DNA of 20,317 bases from a virus. Positions 13,672 through 20,317 of this stretch are shown here, one piece after another. Under the pieces are notes generated by a model, which worked only from the letters and a program-made list of their open reading frames with translations, searched no databases and had not been told where the DNA came from. Both the position numbers and the translations under genes were made by a program. Numbering within the stretch: the stretch's first letter is position 1; every line of letters begins with the position of its first letter. The stretch covers positions 1 through 20,317 of the IMG/VR virus record IMGVR_UViG_3300006737_000300; one strand, given 5' to 3'.

Positions 13672-13979
13672 TGCGACATGAAGCCTTTATGAAACTAAAA
13701 GCAGATGAGGATAGACTCATGGACGAGTTTTATACTAAAGAGTTAGGCAAGAAAAGCGATATGGTAAACAGCCCACCTCACTATAATAAAGCTGGAATTG
13801 AGTGCATTGAAGCTATTAGTGCTGCAACAGGCGACGGCTATGAATACTATCTTCAGGGTAACATTATGAAGTATGTATGGCGTTATCGCTACAAGAATGG
13901 TACAGAGGACTTGAAGAAGGCGCAGTGGTATCTAACCAAGCTAATAGAGGAAGTAGAAGGTTGCTACGATGAGAGTTAA
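13671..13979 (+). CDS. DUF3310 family protein
   Basis: Starts at ATG 13671, sharing one base with the upstream stop. The core (about residues 31-97) has the family pattern: NSPPHY, a Gly-Ile-Glu-Cys-Ile-Glu segment, a GNIMKYVWRYRYKNG stretch and a helical KKAQWYLTKLIEE end. DUF3310 proteins are common in phages, often near nucleotide metabolism genes; some have been described as nucleotide kinases, but that is not certain. Here it lies between the resolvase and the RNR, which fits nucleotide metabolism. Confidence 0.88.
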   Translation: MRHEAFMKLKADEDRLMDEFYTKELGKKSDMVNSPPHYNKAGIECIEAISAATGDGYEYYLQGNIMKYVWRYRYKNGTEDLKKAQWYLTKLIEEVEGCYDES

Positions 13980-14127
13980 GATTTACCTTTCGTTGGATAT
14001 AGACCCCGAAGAATATACTATGCCAGCAGACGAAAACCCAACGGAAGAAATACAGGAAAGTTTAGAAGATTACTTTCACGAATTACCTGGCATGGAAATT
14101 AGACATATGAAAATAAACATGGAGTGA
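13969..14127 (+). CDS. Small acidic protein (52 aa)
   Basis: ATG 13969 overlaps the DUF3310 end by eleven bases and the frame ends three bases before the RNR start. The product (MRVKIYLSLDIDPEEY...) has a strand, an acidic helical middle and a basic strand-like end (MEIRHMKINME), a compact beta-alpha-beta pattern. It is also a spacer that brings the RNR ribosome site (GGAG) close to its ATG. Function unknown. Confidence 0.65.
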   Translation: MRVKIYLSLDIDPEEYTMPADENPTEEIQESLEDYFHELPGMEIRHMKINME

Positions 14128-14130
14128 GAC

Positions 14131-16092
14131 ATGAACAATTATCTACCTACTGACTATCAAACATTTATTGCTACCTCGCGTTACGCAAGGTGGATTGAAG
14201 ACGAACAACGAAGAGAGACATGGGGTGAAACTGTGGCTAGGTACTTCGACTACATGGAGAACCACCTTACCAACAAATACAGCTACGCCATGTCCGATGA
14301 ATTACGCGCAGAACTTGAAGAGGCTGTGCTTAACCAAGACATCATGCCAAGCATGAGAGCATTGATGACTGCCGGTCCCGCGCTTGACCGTTGTCACGTC
14401 GGTGGTTACAATTGCTCTTACGTACCTGTGGATAGCCCTCGTGCATTTGACGAGACAATGTATATCCTCATGTGTGGCACTGGTGTAGGCTTCTCTGTAG
14501 AAAGACATAACATAGAGAAGCTGCCCATCGTCAACGAAGATATGCATGAGACAGATACTGTCATCAAGGTTGGCGATTCTAGGCCGGGCTGGGCCAAATC
14601 CCTGCGTGAATTAATCTCGCTCCTGTACGCAGGGCAAATCCCAAAGTGGGATACTAGCGAGGTGCGTCCTGCTGGTGCGCGTCTAAAGACGTTTGGTGGT
14701 CGTGCTAGTGGCCCAGCCCCACTTGAGAACCTTTTTAATTTCTGCATTAAGAAGTTCAAAGGTGCAGCAGGGCGTCGTCTGTATCCTATCGAATGCCATG
14801 ACATCATGTGTAAAATTGGTGAGGTTGTGGTTGTTGGTGGTGTACGTCGCTCTGCCCTCATCAGCCTGTCCAATCTTAATGATGACCAGATGGCCCACGC
14901 AAAATCAGGACAGTGGTGGGATGAGCCACAGAAGAACATCTATCGTGAGGGTCAACGTGCATTGGCTAACAACAGCGTAGCCTACAAAGAAAAACCACAG
15001 ATGGGTACGTTCATGCGTGAGTGGTTGTCACTGTACGAGTCAGGCTCTGGTGAGCGTGGTATCTTCAATCGTCAGTCTGCACAGAAACAAGCAGCAAAGA
15101 ATGGTCGCAGGGATACTGAACAAGACTTCGGTACAAATCCTTGTAGTGAGATTATTCTTCGCCCTTATCAATTCTGTAATCTGTCTGAGGTTGTTGTTCG
15201 TGCATCTGATACACAGCAGACGCTAACAGAGAAGGTGCGCTTGGCGACTATCTTGGGTACGTTCCAATCCACCCTGACTGACTTCAAATATCTGCGTAAG
15301 ATATGGAGGACAAACACAGAGGAAGAACGGTTGCTGGGTGTATCACTGACAGGTATCATGGACAATGCTATGACATCTGGCAAGTCAGCACATCTTGGCA
15401 TGAACATTGGTGCCACGCTGAATGCACTAAAAGAACAGGCTGTAGCAACTAACGCATCTATGGCTGAACAATTAGGAATCCCACAGTCGGTAGCCATCAC
15501 CTGTGTCAAACCATCTGGTACAGTGTCACAGCTTGTGGACAGCGCGTCTGGTATTCATGCTCGTCACAATCCTTACTACATTCGTACGGTACGTGCCGAC
15601 AACAAAGACCCAGTTACGCAGTTTATGATTTCGCAGGGAATACCAGCAGAGCCTGATGTTACAAAACCTGACAGCACAACTGTCTTCAGCTTTCCTATGA
15701 AAGCACCAACAGGTGCCGTATGCCGTAATGACATGACAGCTATTGAACAGCTTGAGTTGTGGCTGACGTATCAGCGACACTGGTGTGAGCATAAGCCCTC
15801 TGTCACTATCACTGTTAAAGAGCATGAGTGGATGGACGTAGGCTCTTGGGTGTACGAACACTTTGATGAGGTGTCTGGTATCAGCTTTATGCCGTTTAGT
15901 GATTACGTTTATCAGCAAGCTGTTTATCAAGACATCAACAAAGAAGAGTATGACGAAGCACTTTCACACATGCCAACATCAATTGATTGGGTAAAGCTAC
16001 AAGATTTTGAGAAAGAGGACCACACATCAGGTGGACGAGAGTTGGCGTGTAGTGCTGGTGTATGTGAAGTTGTTGACATTGAGGCGGCATGA
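14131..16092 (+). CDS. nrdJ: Adenosylcobalamin-dependent (class II) ribonucleotide reductase
   Basis: Converts ribonucleotides to deoxyribonucleotides for phage DNA. All five mechanistic cysteines are in place by comparison with the monomeric class II enzyme of Lactobacillus leichmannii. Cys95 (GGYNCSY) and Cys349 (YQFCNL) form the active-site pair, Cys338 in NPCSE carries the thiyl radical, with Asn336 and Glu340 beside it, and Cys640 and Cys645 form the C-terminal reducing pair (CSAGVC). Cys338 and Cys349 are 11 apart, as in that enzyme. Further signatures are LMCGTGVGFSVE and CVKPSGTVSQLVDSASGIHARHN. At 653 residues it is shorter than the 739-residue Lactobacillus enzyme, typical of phage forms. 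It needs B12 from the host but no oxygen or second subunit. It starts at ATG 14131 and ends in ATGA with the next gene. Confidence 0.95.
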   Translation: MNNYLPTDYQTFIATSRYARWIEDEQRRETWGETVARYFDYMENHLTNKYSYAMSDELRAELEEAVLNQDIMPSMRALMTAGPALDRCHVGGYNCSYVPVDSPRAFDETMYILMCGTGVGFSVERHNIEKLPIVNEDMHETDTVIKVGDSRPGWAKSLRELISLLYAGQIPKWDTSEVRPAGARLKTFGGRASGPAPLENLFNFCIKKFKGAAGRRLYPIECHDIMCKIGEVVVVGGVRRSALISLSNLNDDQMAHAKSGQWWDEPQKNIYREGQRALANNSVAYKEKPQMGTFMREWLSLYESGSGERGIFNRQSAQKQAAKNGRRDTEQDFGTNPCSEIILRPYQFCNLSEVVVRASDTQQTLTEKVRLATILGTFQSTLTDFKYLRKIWRTNTEEERLLGVSLTGIMDNAMTSGKSAHLGMNIGATLNALKEQAVATNASMAEQLGIPQSVAITCVKPSGTVSQLVDSASGIHARHNPYYIRTVRADNKDPVTQFMISQGIPAEPDVTKPDSTTVFSFPMKAPTGAVCRNDMTAIEQLELWLTYQRHWCEHKPSVTITVKEHEWMDVGSWVYEHFDEVSGISFMPFSDYVYQQAVYQDINKEEYDEALSHMPTSIDWVKLQDFEKEDHTSGGRELACSAGVCEVVDIEAA

Positions 16093-16214
16093 TTGAAGGT
16101 TCGGACATGCCTAACTGGTGGCAGTGGTGGTTACTATTAGCCATCACTGTCAACACAGCCATCAACGTAATCGTATTCTTCAAGCACAGGTTTAGGAGGC
16201 CACGTAATGGATAA
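16089..16214 (+). CDS. Small single-pass membrane protein (41 aa)
   Basis: Overlaps the RNR stop as ATGA. The product (MIEGSDMPNWWQWWLLLAI...) has a Trp-rich start, one hydrophobic helix (residues about 12-31) and a basic tail (FFKHRFRRPRNG), which predicts a helix with the C-terminus inside the cell. It carries the next gene's AGGAGG. Function unknown; coupled to the RNR only by position. Confidence 0.62.
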   Translation: MIEGSDMPNWWQWWLLLAITVNTAINVIVFFKHRFRRPRNG

Positions 16215-16317
16215 GATAGCTGACATGCTAGTAAAGTTACTCAGCAGATTTGTTAAGTTCCAAAATCAACCGGAGTATTTAAGTGGCAAAAAAGACTCGA
16301 CAAAAGAAGCAGAGTAG
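16207..16317 (+). CDS. Micro-gene with amphipathic helix (36 aa)
   Basis: ATG 16207 follows AGGAGG at a normal distance and overlaps the membrane protein gene by eight bases. The product (MDKIADMLVKLLSRFVKFQ...) starts with an amphipathic helix followed by a charged tail. The strong ribosome site argues for translation, but the size makes it uncertain. Function unknown. Confidence 0.5.
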   Translation: MDKIADMLVKLLSRFVKFQNQPEYLSGKKDSTKEAE

Positions 16318-16447
16318 TTTAGCATGGAAACGTGGTGATGGGTGGGTACAGTTTAATCCCCATCCTCACCATCCTTGTTACGAAGATTGGATGAAGAAAA
16401 GAAAGGAGAAAGAGAATGAAGAAGCAAATGATACAGGCACTAAGTAA
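16283..16447 (+). CDS. Small basic protein (54 aa)
   Basis: GTG at 16283 lies eight bases after CGGAG, inside the previous frame (35-base overlap). The product begins with a basic stretch (MAKKTRQKKQSSLAWKRGDG), has an unusual His/Pro segment FNPHPHHPCYEDW and ends highly charged. Such a composition is unlikely for random sequence, but the overlaps on both sides make it less certain. A His/Cys-rich middle could bind metal (conjecture). Confidence 0.5.
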   Translation: MAKKTRQKKQSSLAWKRGDGWVQFNPHPHHPCYEDWMKKRKEKENEEANDTGTK

Positions 16448-16643
16448 TCATGCTATTGCAAATATACACTTGCATAAAACAAACATTGATATATACTTTA
16501 CTAATCCAGCAGGTATTGGAGAACACTCTGATATCTTGGAAGCAGTACAGGGTGAACTGGATAAGATTGCCCTACACGAAGACCGTCTAGCAATCCTACG
16601 AAACTGGCCGCAGGAGGAAGAGAATGAACAAGAAACTAGCTGA
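16416..16643 (+). CDS. Small protein of unknown function (75 aa)
   Basis: ATG 16416 follows GAAAGGAGA. The product (MKKQMIQALSNHAIANIHLH...) is helical, with a strand (NIDIYFTN) and a C-terminal helix ending in an acidic tail EEENEQETS. It overlaps the previous frame by 32 bases and the next by 20, and its end carries the next gene's GGAGG. Function unknown. Confidence 0.65.
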   Translation: MKKQMIQALSNHAIANIHLHKTNIDIYFTNPAGIGEHSDILEAVQGELDKIALHEDRLAILRNWPQEEENEQETS

Positions 16644-16836
16644 TAACTTTAACGCTGGCTATGTCGCCTTTGGTAGAGTGCAAGAGTTTGAAAGCCCTCG
16701 CTTTGGTAAACGCTACAGGCAGGTAGCAAATCCCATGAAGAAGGACACTACACCGTGGCGTGAATGGCAACGAGGGTGGGAAGCTGCGTATTTTAAGAAC
16801 TTGGAGCAACTAAATGGACTTAGAACTAGAAGCTAA
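16624..16836 (+). CDS. RMF/CrpP-like small protein
   Basis: ATG 16624 follows CAGGAGGAAG. The pattern GYVAFGR (residues 12-18), NP (37-38) and W-REWQRGWEAAY (45-56) resembles ribosome modulation factor and the RMF/CrpP small-protein family, which have GYxAG, CPY and WLxGWxEA. In the host, RMF helps 70S ribosomes form inactive dimers in stationary phase. A phage copy could tune translation or have a different partner. At 70 residues it is close to RMF in length. The family call rests on sparse residue spacing, so it is moderate at best. Confidence 0.5.
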   Translation: MNKKLADNFNAGYVAFGRVQEFESPRFGKRYRQVANPMKKDTTPWREWQRGWEAAYFKNLEQLNGLRTRS

Positions 16837-17221
16837 ACAGTGGATGAAGGAGAAGTATATGTATGGAATAACAGGTACCGCATATCAAATCGCGGCATGT
16901 GAGACTGCCATCTTCCCAAAAAATAAAGCTATGGAGTATCTTACTCTGGGCCTTACGGGAGAGGCAGGTGAGATTGCTAATAAGGTAAAGAAGTTTATTC
17001 GTGATGGTACGCCACAAAATACATCAGGTGAACCGTTTCATTACGAGTACGAAGAAAAGAAAAGACAGGTTGCACACGAGATTGGTGACGTGTTGTGGTA
17101 CTGCGCTGTGCTTGCCGAAGAACTTGACATGGACTTGGGCTACATCATGGAAAAGAATTTAGAGAAGTTGGCTGGCAGGAAGAAGCGTGGCACTCTATCC
17201 GGTAGTGGAGATAATAGGTAA
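16814..17221 (+). CDS. mazG: MazG-type nucleoside triphosphate pyrophosphohydrolase
   Basis: This alpha-helical enzyme hydrolyses NTPs or dNTPs to monophosphates; in phages it may adjust nucleotide pools or host alarmone levels. The metal-binding pattern is clear: Glu50-x2-Glu53 (LTGEAGEIANK) and, after a linker, Glu89-x2-Asp92 (EIGDVLWYCA). A 23-base overlap with the previous gene and GGAG upstream support ATG 16814. At 135 residues it is a single-domain phage MazG. It is the last gene of the + strand block, followed by a terminator. Confidence 0.92.
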   Translation: MDLELEAKQWMKEKYMYGITGTAYQIAACETAIFPKNKAMEYLTLGLTGEAGEIANKVKKFIRDGTPQNTSGEPFHYEYEEKKRQVAHEIGDVLWYCAVLAEELDMDLGYIMEKNLEKLAGRKKRGTLSGSGDNR

Positions 17222-17227
17222 AAGAGA

Positions 17228-17250
17228 GGGGGCTTCGCGGCCCCCTTTTT
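17228..17250 (+). terminator. Rho-independent terminator between convergent operons
   Basis: A 6-bp G+C stem (GGGGGC at 17228-17233 with GCCCCC at 17240-17245), loop TTCGCG, then five T (17246-17250). It lies between the + strand MazG stop and the - strand stop at 17252. Read from the - strand, the stem is followed by TCTCTTTT, so it may work in both directions. Confidence 0.9.
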
Positions 17251-17251
17251 C

Positions 17252-20200
17252 TTAGTTCCCATAAAACTCATCAGAGCCTATTGACCTACTAAACTTTCGT
17301 CTTTCTTTTAGTAATTTGGCTATTTTTAAAATAACCTCATAGTCTTTTGGCGCATCTTTACCATATCGTTCTTCATACATCTCTATCGCTCTTTGAGCAA
17401 AGGCTGCTGTATCTCTTTTATTAGCATATGATTCAAATTCCTTCAGTTCAAACGGGTTGAATCCAAACCTTGTCTCTGCTGTTTCTTTTGCATTCTGCTC
17501 TACAGCTTCTCTGATATCTGTTTTGTAGTCAGAAATTAATTCTGTAATGAATACTTTTTTCTGTGCGTCCTCTAGCTTTTTGTATCCCTCTGTTTCCATG
17601 CGCGGGACTACATAGTTAGTAATGTATTCACCATAGGATGCATCCAGCATCATGTCTGCTTCTGGCACACCAGTACGTGCATTGATAACACTGCGTGGTA
17701 GTTTCAGCCTAGATATCTCTTTCTCAAAAAAGTTCTTGCGTTCCTGCAATAAGATACCCATAGTCTGTCGGCTAATCGGGGCAATGCGACGTAGTTTCTC
17801 TGCCCGTGTTCCAGACTCGTAATACTCTGATTGCTTAATACCAAGTGTCTCTGCTAGATACTCTTCAATTTTGTAGTTCAGTGGGATACGAGCCAGTGAC
17901 CTACGAGCAACCAACGTCAGGAAATCTTTTGTGTCCTTAATTTGCATGTCAGTGTCTCTGACAATACGCGCCTCATCTTCTGCAATGAATGTGTTGAACG
18001 TATCTTGCAGGGACGTGAAAGGTATCGTGAATGTGTTAATGATGTTGCCAGTAAACTGTGCTGCAATCTCTGCGGCTTTCTCTGGACTCTGCTCTTCAGT
18101 GATGTCTTTGAATGCTTTGTCAAGGGCGTAGATACCAAAACCTGCACGGAACTGTGTACCTGACAGGGCTTGAATAGCCTCTGTTACAATACTTCCATCC
18201 CCAACTAGATTTTCGGGGTTATCGTATCCTCGTGTAATTAAATCCGCGAAGAACAGATAAGGTGCAGCAGGGAAGAACGGACGTAAGTCATATGTCTTCC
18301 CATCCATTGTCTTACCCTCATACCATTTTTCTCCGGCATATTCGCTGTTACGAAATGCAACAGCACCAGCTAAGAAACCAGAACCAACCAACCCCTTTGC
18401 AAGTTCTTCGTAGTTGTCTGCATCTTTTGCCAAAGACTTGCGAATGCCAGACACAAGATACGCAGGAGAATACTCGTACGTAAAGCGTAACGCATTAGCC
18501 ACGAAGCGAGGGAATGGTACAAAGGATGTTGTCAGGAATGGCAGGGAATGGGCAGCGTTCACAAATGCCTTTGCTGTCGGGTTACTGGGTGAGCGTTGGA
18601 ATGTAAAGTACAGCGACTTATCAATTGCTCTGTCAAGCACCTTCTTACCGTCAAACACAACCTCGTCACCTGCTTTGATTGTAGACTCAAATATCTCGTT
18701 GAAGTTACCAGAACGCATGATTGTTTCTAGGTTAAACTGGCTTACGTCTTGTGCTGGGTTGATTGCCTTAGTCCTTGCGGCAGCTTCGTTTAGTTCACGA
18801 GCCAACTCGCCAAAGAAGGATGCTTGCTTGAACATGTTGTCCTGCAAGGTGTTAAGAGCATTGAGTTCACGCGCAAGGTGTTGCATCTTAGAAGTACGTG
18901 CGCCTTTTAACTCACCTGATGCGTCAGCAATGTCGGTCAACTGACGGAACAACTGTTGATGTCTACGCTGAAATCCTTGTTGCAGTAGACTAGCTAGTGC
19001 CTTAGACCGTACGTGATTTGTCATGCCAGATAGGACAGCGAATGTATCTGCGTTAGGTGTAGCCTCAAAGAGTTTGACCTTGCCCTTACCCTTGCCAACG
19101 ACAGAAGCACCTTGTGCCATTGACCTGTCCAAGACCTTTGTTGCAATGTCAAAGCCAACACGTGAGTAGCCAGAGATAAGGTTACGGAATGTTGTTGCAG
19201 TCTGTGAAGTCATCATCGACAGACGCAACTGGTCAATGCCACGGATGGTAATACCTTCTTTGACTTCACCTGTTGCCTGTAGCACCTGTCGAGTATCCCC
19301 TGATGCAAGTGCGTCGTCTAGTTTCTTCAGTGTAGATGTCGTTTCTTCTGTCAAACCAAACAGGTCAGCAGCACCAGCGTCAGTGATACGCCTAATAAGT
19401 TTACGCTTTGCTGCACTTCTCCGACCCAACAATGCACCAGCTTCACTGGCATCTGCACGACTAAGGTCAGCAACCAGCACATTCAGCATGTCGTCAGACG
19501 ACAGGTTATATTTCTTCATTGTGTCTTTAAAAGATTTCAGACCCTCTTCACCAAAGTCTACCTGCGTGATTGCCCTGCCCAATGCGTCACTAAATCTTTC
19601 TTTTGCTGGGTCATATGTTACTTTACCTGCTTCTAAAACTTCCATTCCAGCAGCAATAATACGTTTGTCACGAGTAGGGTCAAGACTAATTACAAACTCG
19701 TTGGTTACACCTAACTGTTCACCTATTTCTGCCTTTGTTCTATTGCCACGTGCCACACCCTCTGGGTCCAACGGGCCACGGAACTGTGAGTCAATGTCAC
19801 GGGCAAGTTTGATATTGCCCTCAAATGTGGCTTCAGCAGCTTCTACTGCTTTCTCGTTTTTTGCGGCAATAGCTTTCTCTGCATCATCCAACAAGTCAGC
19901 AGCACCCTTGTTTATTTGACGACCTGAAAGATTTTTTAAAAGTCCGGGTATCAATGCAGCAGGTGCGCCACTGATTGTTGACATAAGAGCAAGTTCTTTT
20001 TTGCTAAACGTATCACGCTCACCAATCTCTATCTCTGTCTTTTGTTGTGCTATGTTTTGCAAAGCACCGGCTGTGGCTTCAGTAAGCACAGTTGTTTTAA
20101 CAGGGTTTGCCGCAGCGGCTCTCGCTAACTCTGATACAGGAGATGTTAGCTTACGCTTGATGATTTGCTTCACACCCTCTTTTGCAACTTGTGCGCCAGC

Positions 20201-20317
20201 AGTTGCACCAGCTTTTGTCAATGCTGTGGCTGCACCACCTGTAAAGATGCCGGGTACAATACCGATGTAAGTTGACGGGGCTTTTGCAATACCCTCCAAA
20301 TAATCCAAAAACGCACC
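17252..20317 (-). CDS. Large virion protein, C-terminal part (probable internal/DNA-ejection protein)
   Basis: The frame is open to the right edge of the window on the - strand, so the N-terminus is missing. Over 1,000 residues are visible and the stop TAA is at 17252-17254. Gly/Ala-rich, membrane-like segments lie near the visible N-terminal end (STYIGIVPGIFTGG) and around visible residues 585-690 (SLPFLTTSFVPF; GLVGSGFLAGAVAF; RPFFPAAPYLFFADLI). Long charged helices make up the rest, with a basic C-terminal helix (KLLKERRKF). The size, helical repeats and hydrophobic patches resemble the internal virion/ejection proteins of T7-like phages (gp15/gp16 types), but no catalytic motif, such as a transglycosylase Glu, is recognised. 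It is the first visible gene of the oppositely directed structural block. The role is inferred. Confidence 0.72.
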   Translation of the reverse strand, partial: GAFLDYLEGIAKAPSTYIGIVPGIFTGGAATALTKAGATAGAQVAKEGVKQIIKRKLTSPVSELARAAAANPVKTTVLTEATAGALQNIAQQKTEIEIGERDTFSKKELALMSTISGAPAALIPGLLKNLSGRQINKGAADLLDDAEKAIAAKNEKAVEAAEATFEGNIKLARDIDSQFRGPLDPEGVARGNRTKAEIGEQLGVTNEFVISLDPTRDKRIIAAGMEVLEAGKVTYDPAKERFSDALGRAITQVDFGEEGLKSFKDTMKKYNLSSDDMLNVLVADLSRADASEAGALLGRRSAAKRKLIRRITDAGAADLFGLTEETTSTLKKLDDALASGDTRQVLQATGEVKEGITIRGIDQLRLSMMTSQTATTFRNLISGYSRVGFDIATKVLDRSMAQGASVVGKGKGKVKLFEATPNADTFAVLSGMTNHVRSKALASLLQQGFQRRHQQLFRQLTDIADASGELKGARTSKMQHLARELNALNTLQDNMFKQASFFGELARELNEAAARTKAINPAQDVSQFNLETIMRSGNFNEIFESTIKAGDEVVFDGKKVLDRAIDKSLYFTFQRSPSNPTAKAFVNAAHSLPFLTTSFVPFPRFVANALRFTYEYSPAYLVSGIRKSLAKDADNYEELAKGLVGSGFLAGAVAFRNSEYAGEKWYEGKTMDGKTYDLRPFFPAAPYLFFADLITRGYDNPENLVGDGSIVTEAIQALSGTQFRAGFGIYALDKAFKDITEEQSPEKAAEIAAQFTGNIINTFTIPFTSLQDTFNTFIAEDEARIVRDTDMQIKDTKDFLTLVARRSLARIPLNYKIEEYLAETLGIKQSEYYESGTRAEKLRRIAPISRQTMGILLQERKNFFEKEISRLKLPRSVINARTGVPEADMMLDASYGEYITNYVVPRMETEGYKKLEDAQKKVFITELISDYKTDIREAVEQNAKETAETRFGFNPFELKEFESYANKRDTAAFAQRAIEMYEERYGKDAPKDYEVILKIAKLLKERRKFSRSIGSDEFYGN

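Noticed and set aside
13777-13790. TATAAT-like hexamer before the conserved part of the DUF3310 gene
   Set aside because: No -35-like sequence lies 16-18 bases upstream and it sits in coding sequence with other explanations.
14418-14939. 173-codon open frame on the - strand inside the RNR gene
   Set aside because: It runs antisense to the conserved RNR core, which explains the long open frame.
18414-18944. Open frame of 176 codons on the + strand opposite the large - strand gene
   Set aside because: It lies wholly inside the large - strand coding sequence, has no ribosome site, and its product is Ser/Ala/Leu-rich, as expected for an antisense shadow.
19236-19919. Open frame of 227 codons on the + strand opposite the large - strand gene
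   Set aside because: It is antisense to the large virion protein gene; its Ser/Ala-rich product lacks any motif and its start has no ribosome site.

Overview
This window looks like part of the genome of a tailed, podovirus-type marine bacteriophage. The evidence is a dense run of short, overlapping genes on the + strand followed by a complete phage replication and nucleotide-metabolism module: tyrosine integrase, zinc-ribbon/Toprim primase, DnaB-type helicase, family A DNA polymerase, a probable ssDNA-binding protein, a Cas4/RecB-like nuclease, a T7 endonuclease I-like resolvase, a DUF3310 protein, a B12-dependent class II ribonucleotide reductase and a MazG-type pyrophosphohydrolase. The polymerase has a DnaJ-like cysteine zinc-binding insertion between its exonuclease and polymerase domains. 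From memory this is the hallmark of the HMO-2011 type of phages, which infect marine Alphaproteobacteria (SAR116, Roseobacter RCA and SAR11 relatives). The lineage is an inference; no search was run.

Layout. (1) About 1-5,615: some 19 mostly small + strand genes, many with an almost invariant AAAGGAG-N7-ATG start signal. They include a cysteine-containing GP88/DUF7227-like protein, a solitary cytosine-5 DNA methyltransferase, a YubB-like protein, a PD-(D/E)XK nuclease-like protein and several small membrane proteins. (2) About 5,618-6,490: a tyrosine recombinase with no visible repressor. (3) About 6,523-13,334: replication and recombination genes, with a strong sigma70-type promoter inside the end of polA that should drive the ssDNA-binding protein and what follows. 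(4) About 13,312-17,221: small genes, DUF3310, the RNR, a block of nested micro-genes including an RMF-like protein, and MazG. (5) A hairpin terminator at 17,228-17,250. (6) From 17,252 to the window end on the - strand: the C-terminal 1,000-plus residues of a very large protein, probably an internal virion/DNA-ejection protein, marking the convergent structural operon.

How it fits together. The + strand genes are almost gapless, with many ATGA or few-base overlaps, so they are probably co-transcribed and translationally coupled. Primase, helicase, polymerase and SSB form the replisome. The Cas4-like nuclease and endonuclease I handle DNA ends and branched intermediates. The RNR, MazG and possibly the methyltransferase supply or mark the DNA. 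No phage RNA polymerase is seen here, and a sigma70-like promoter fits use of the host polymerase. No tRNA, rRNA, CRISPR array or insertion sequence was found. No gene-free stretch exceeds about 90 bases.
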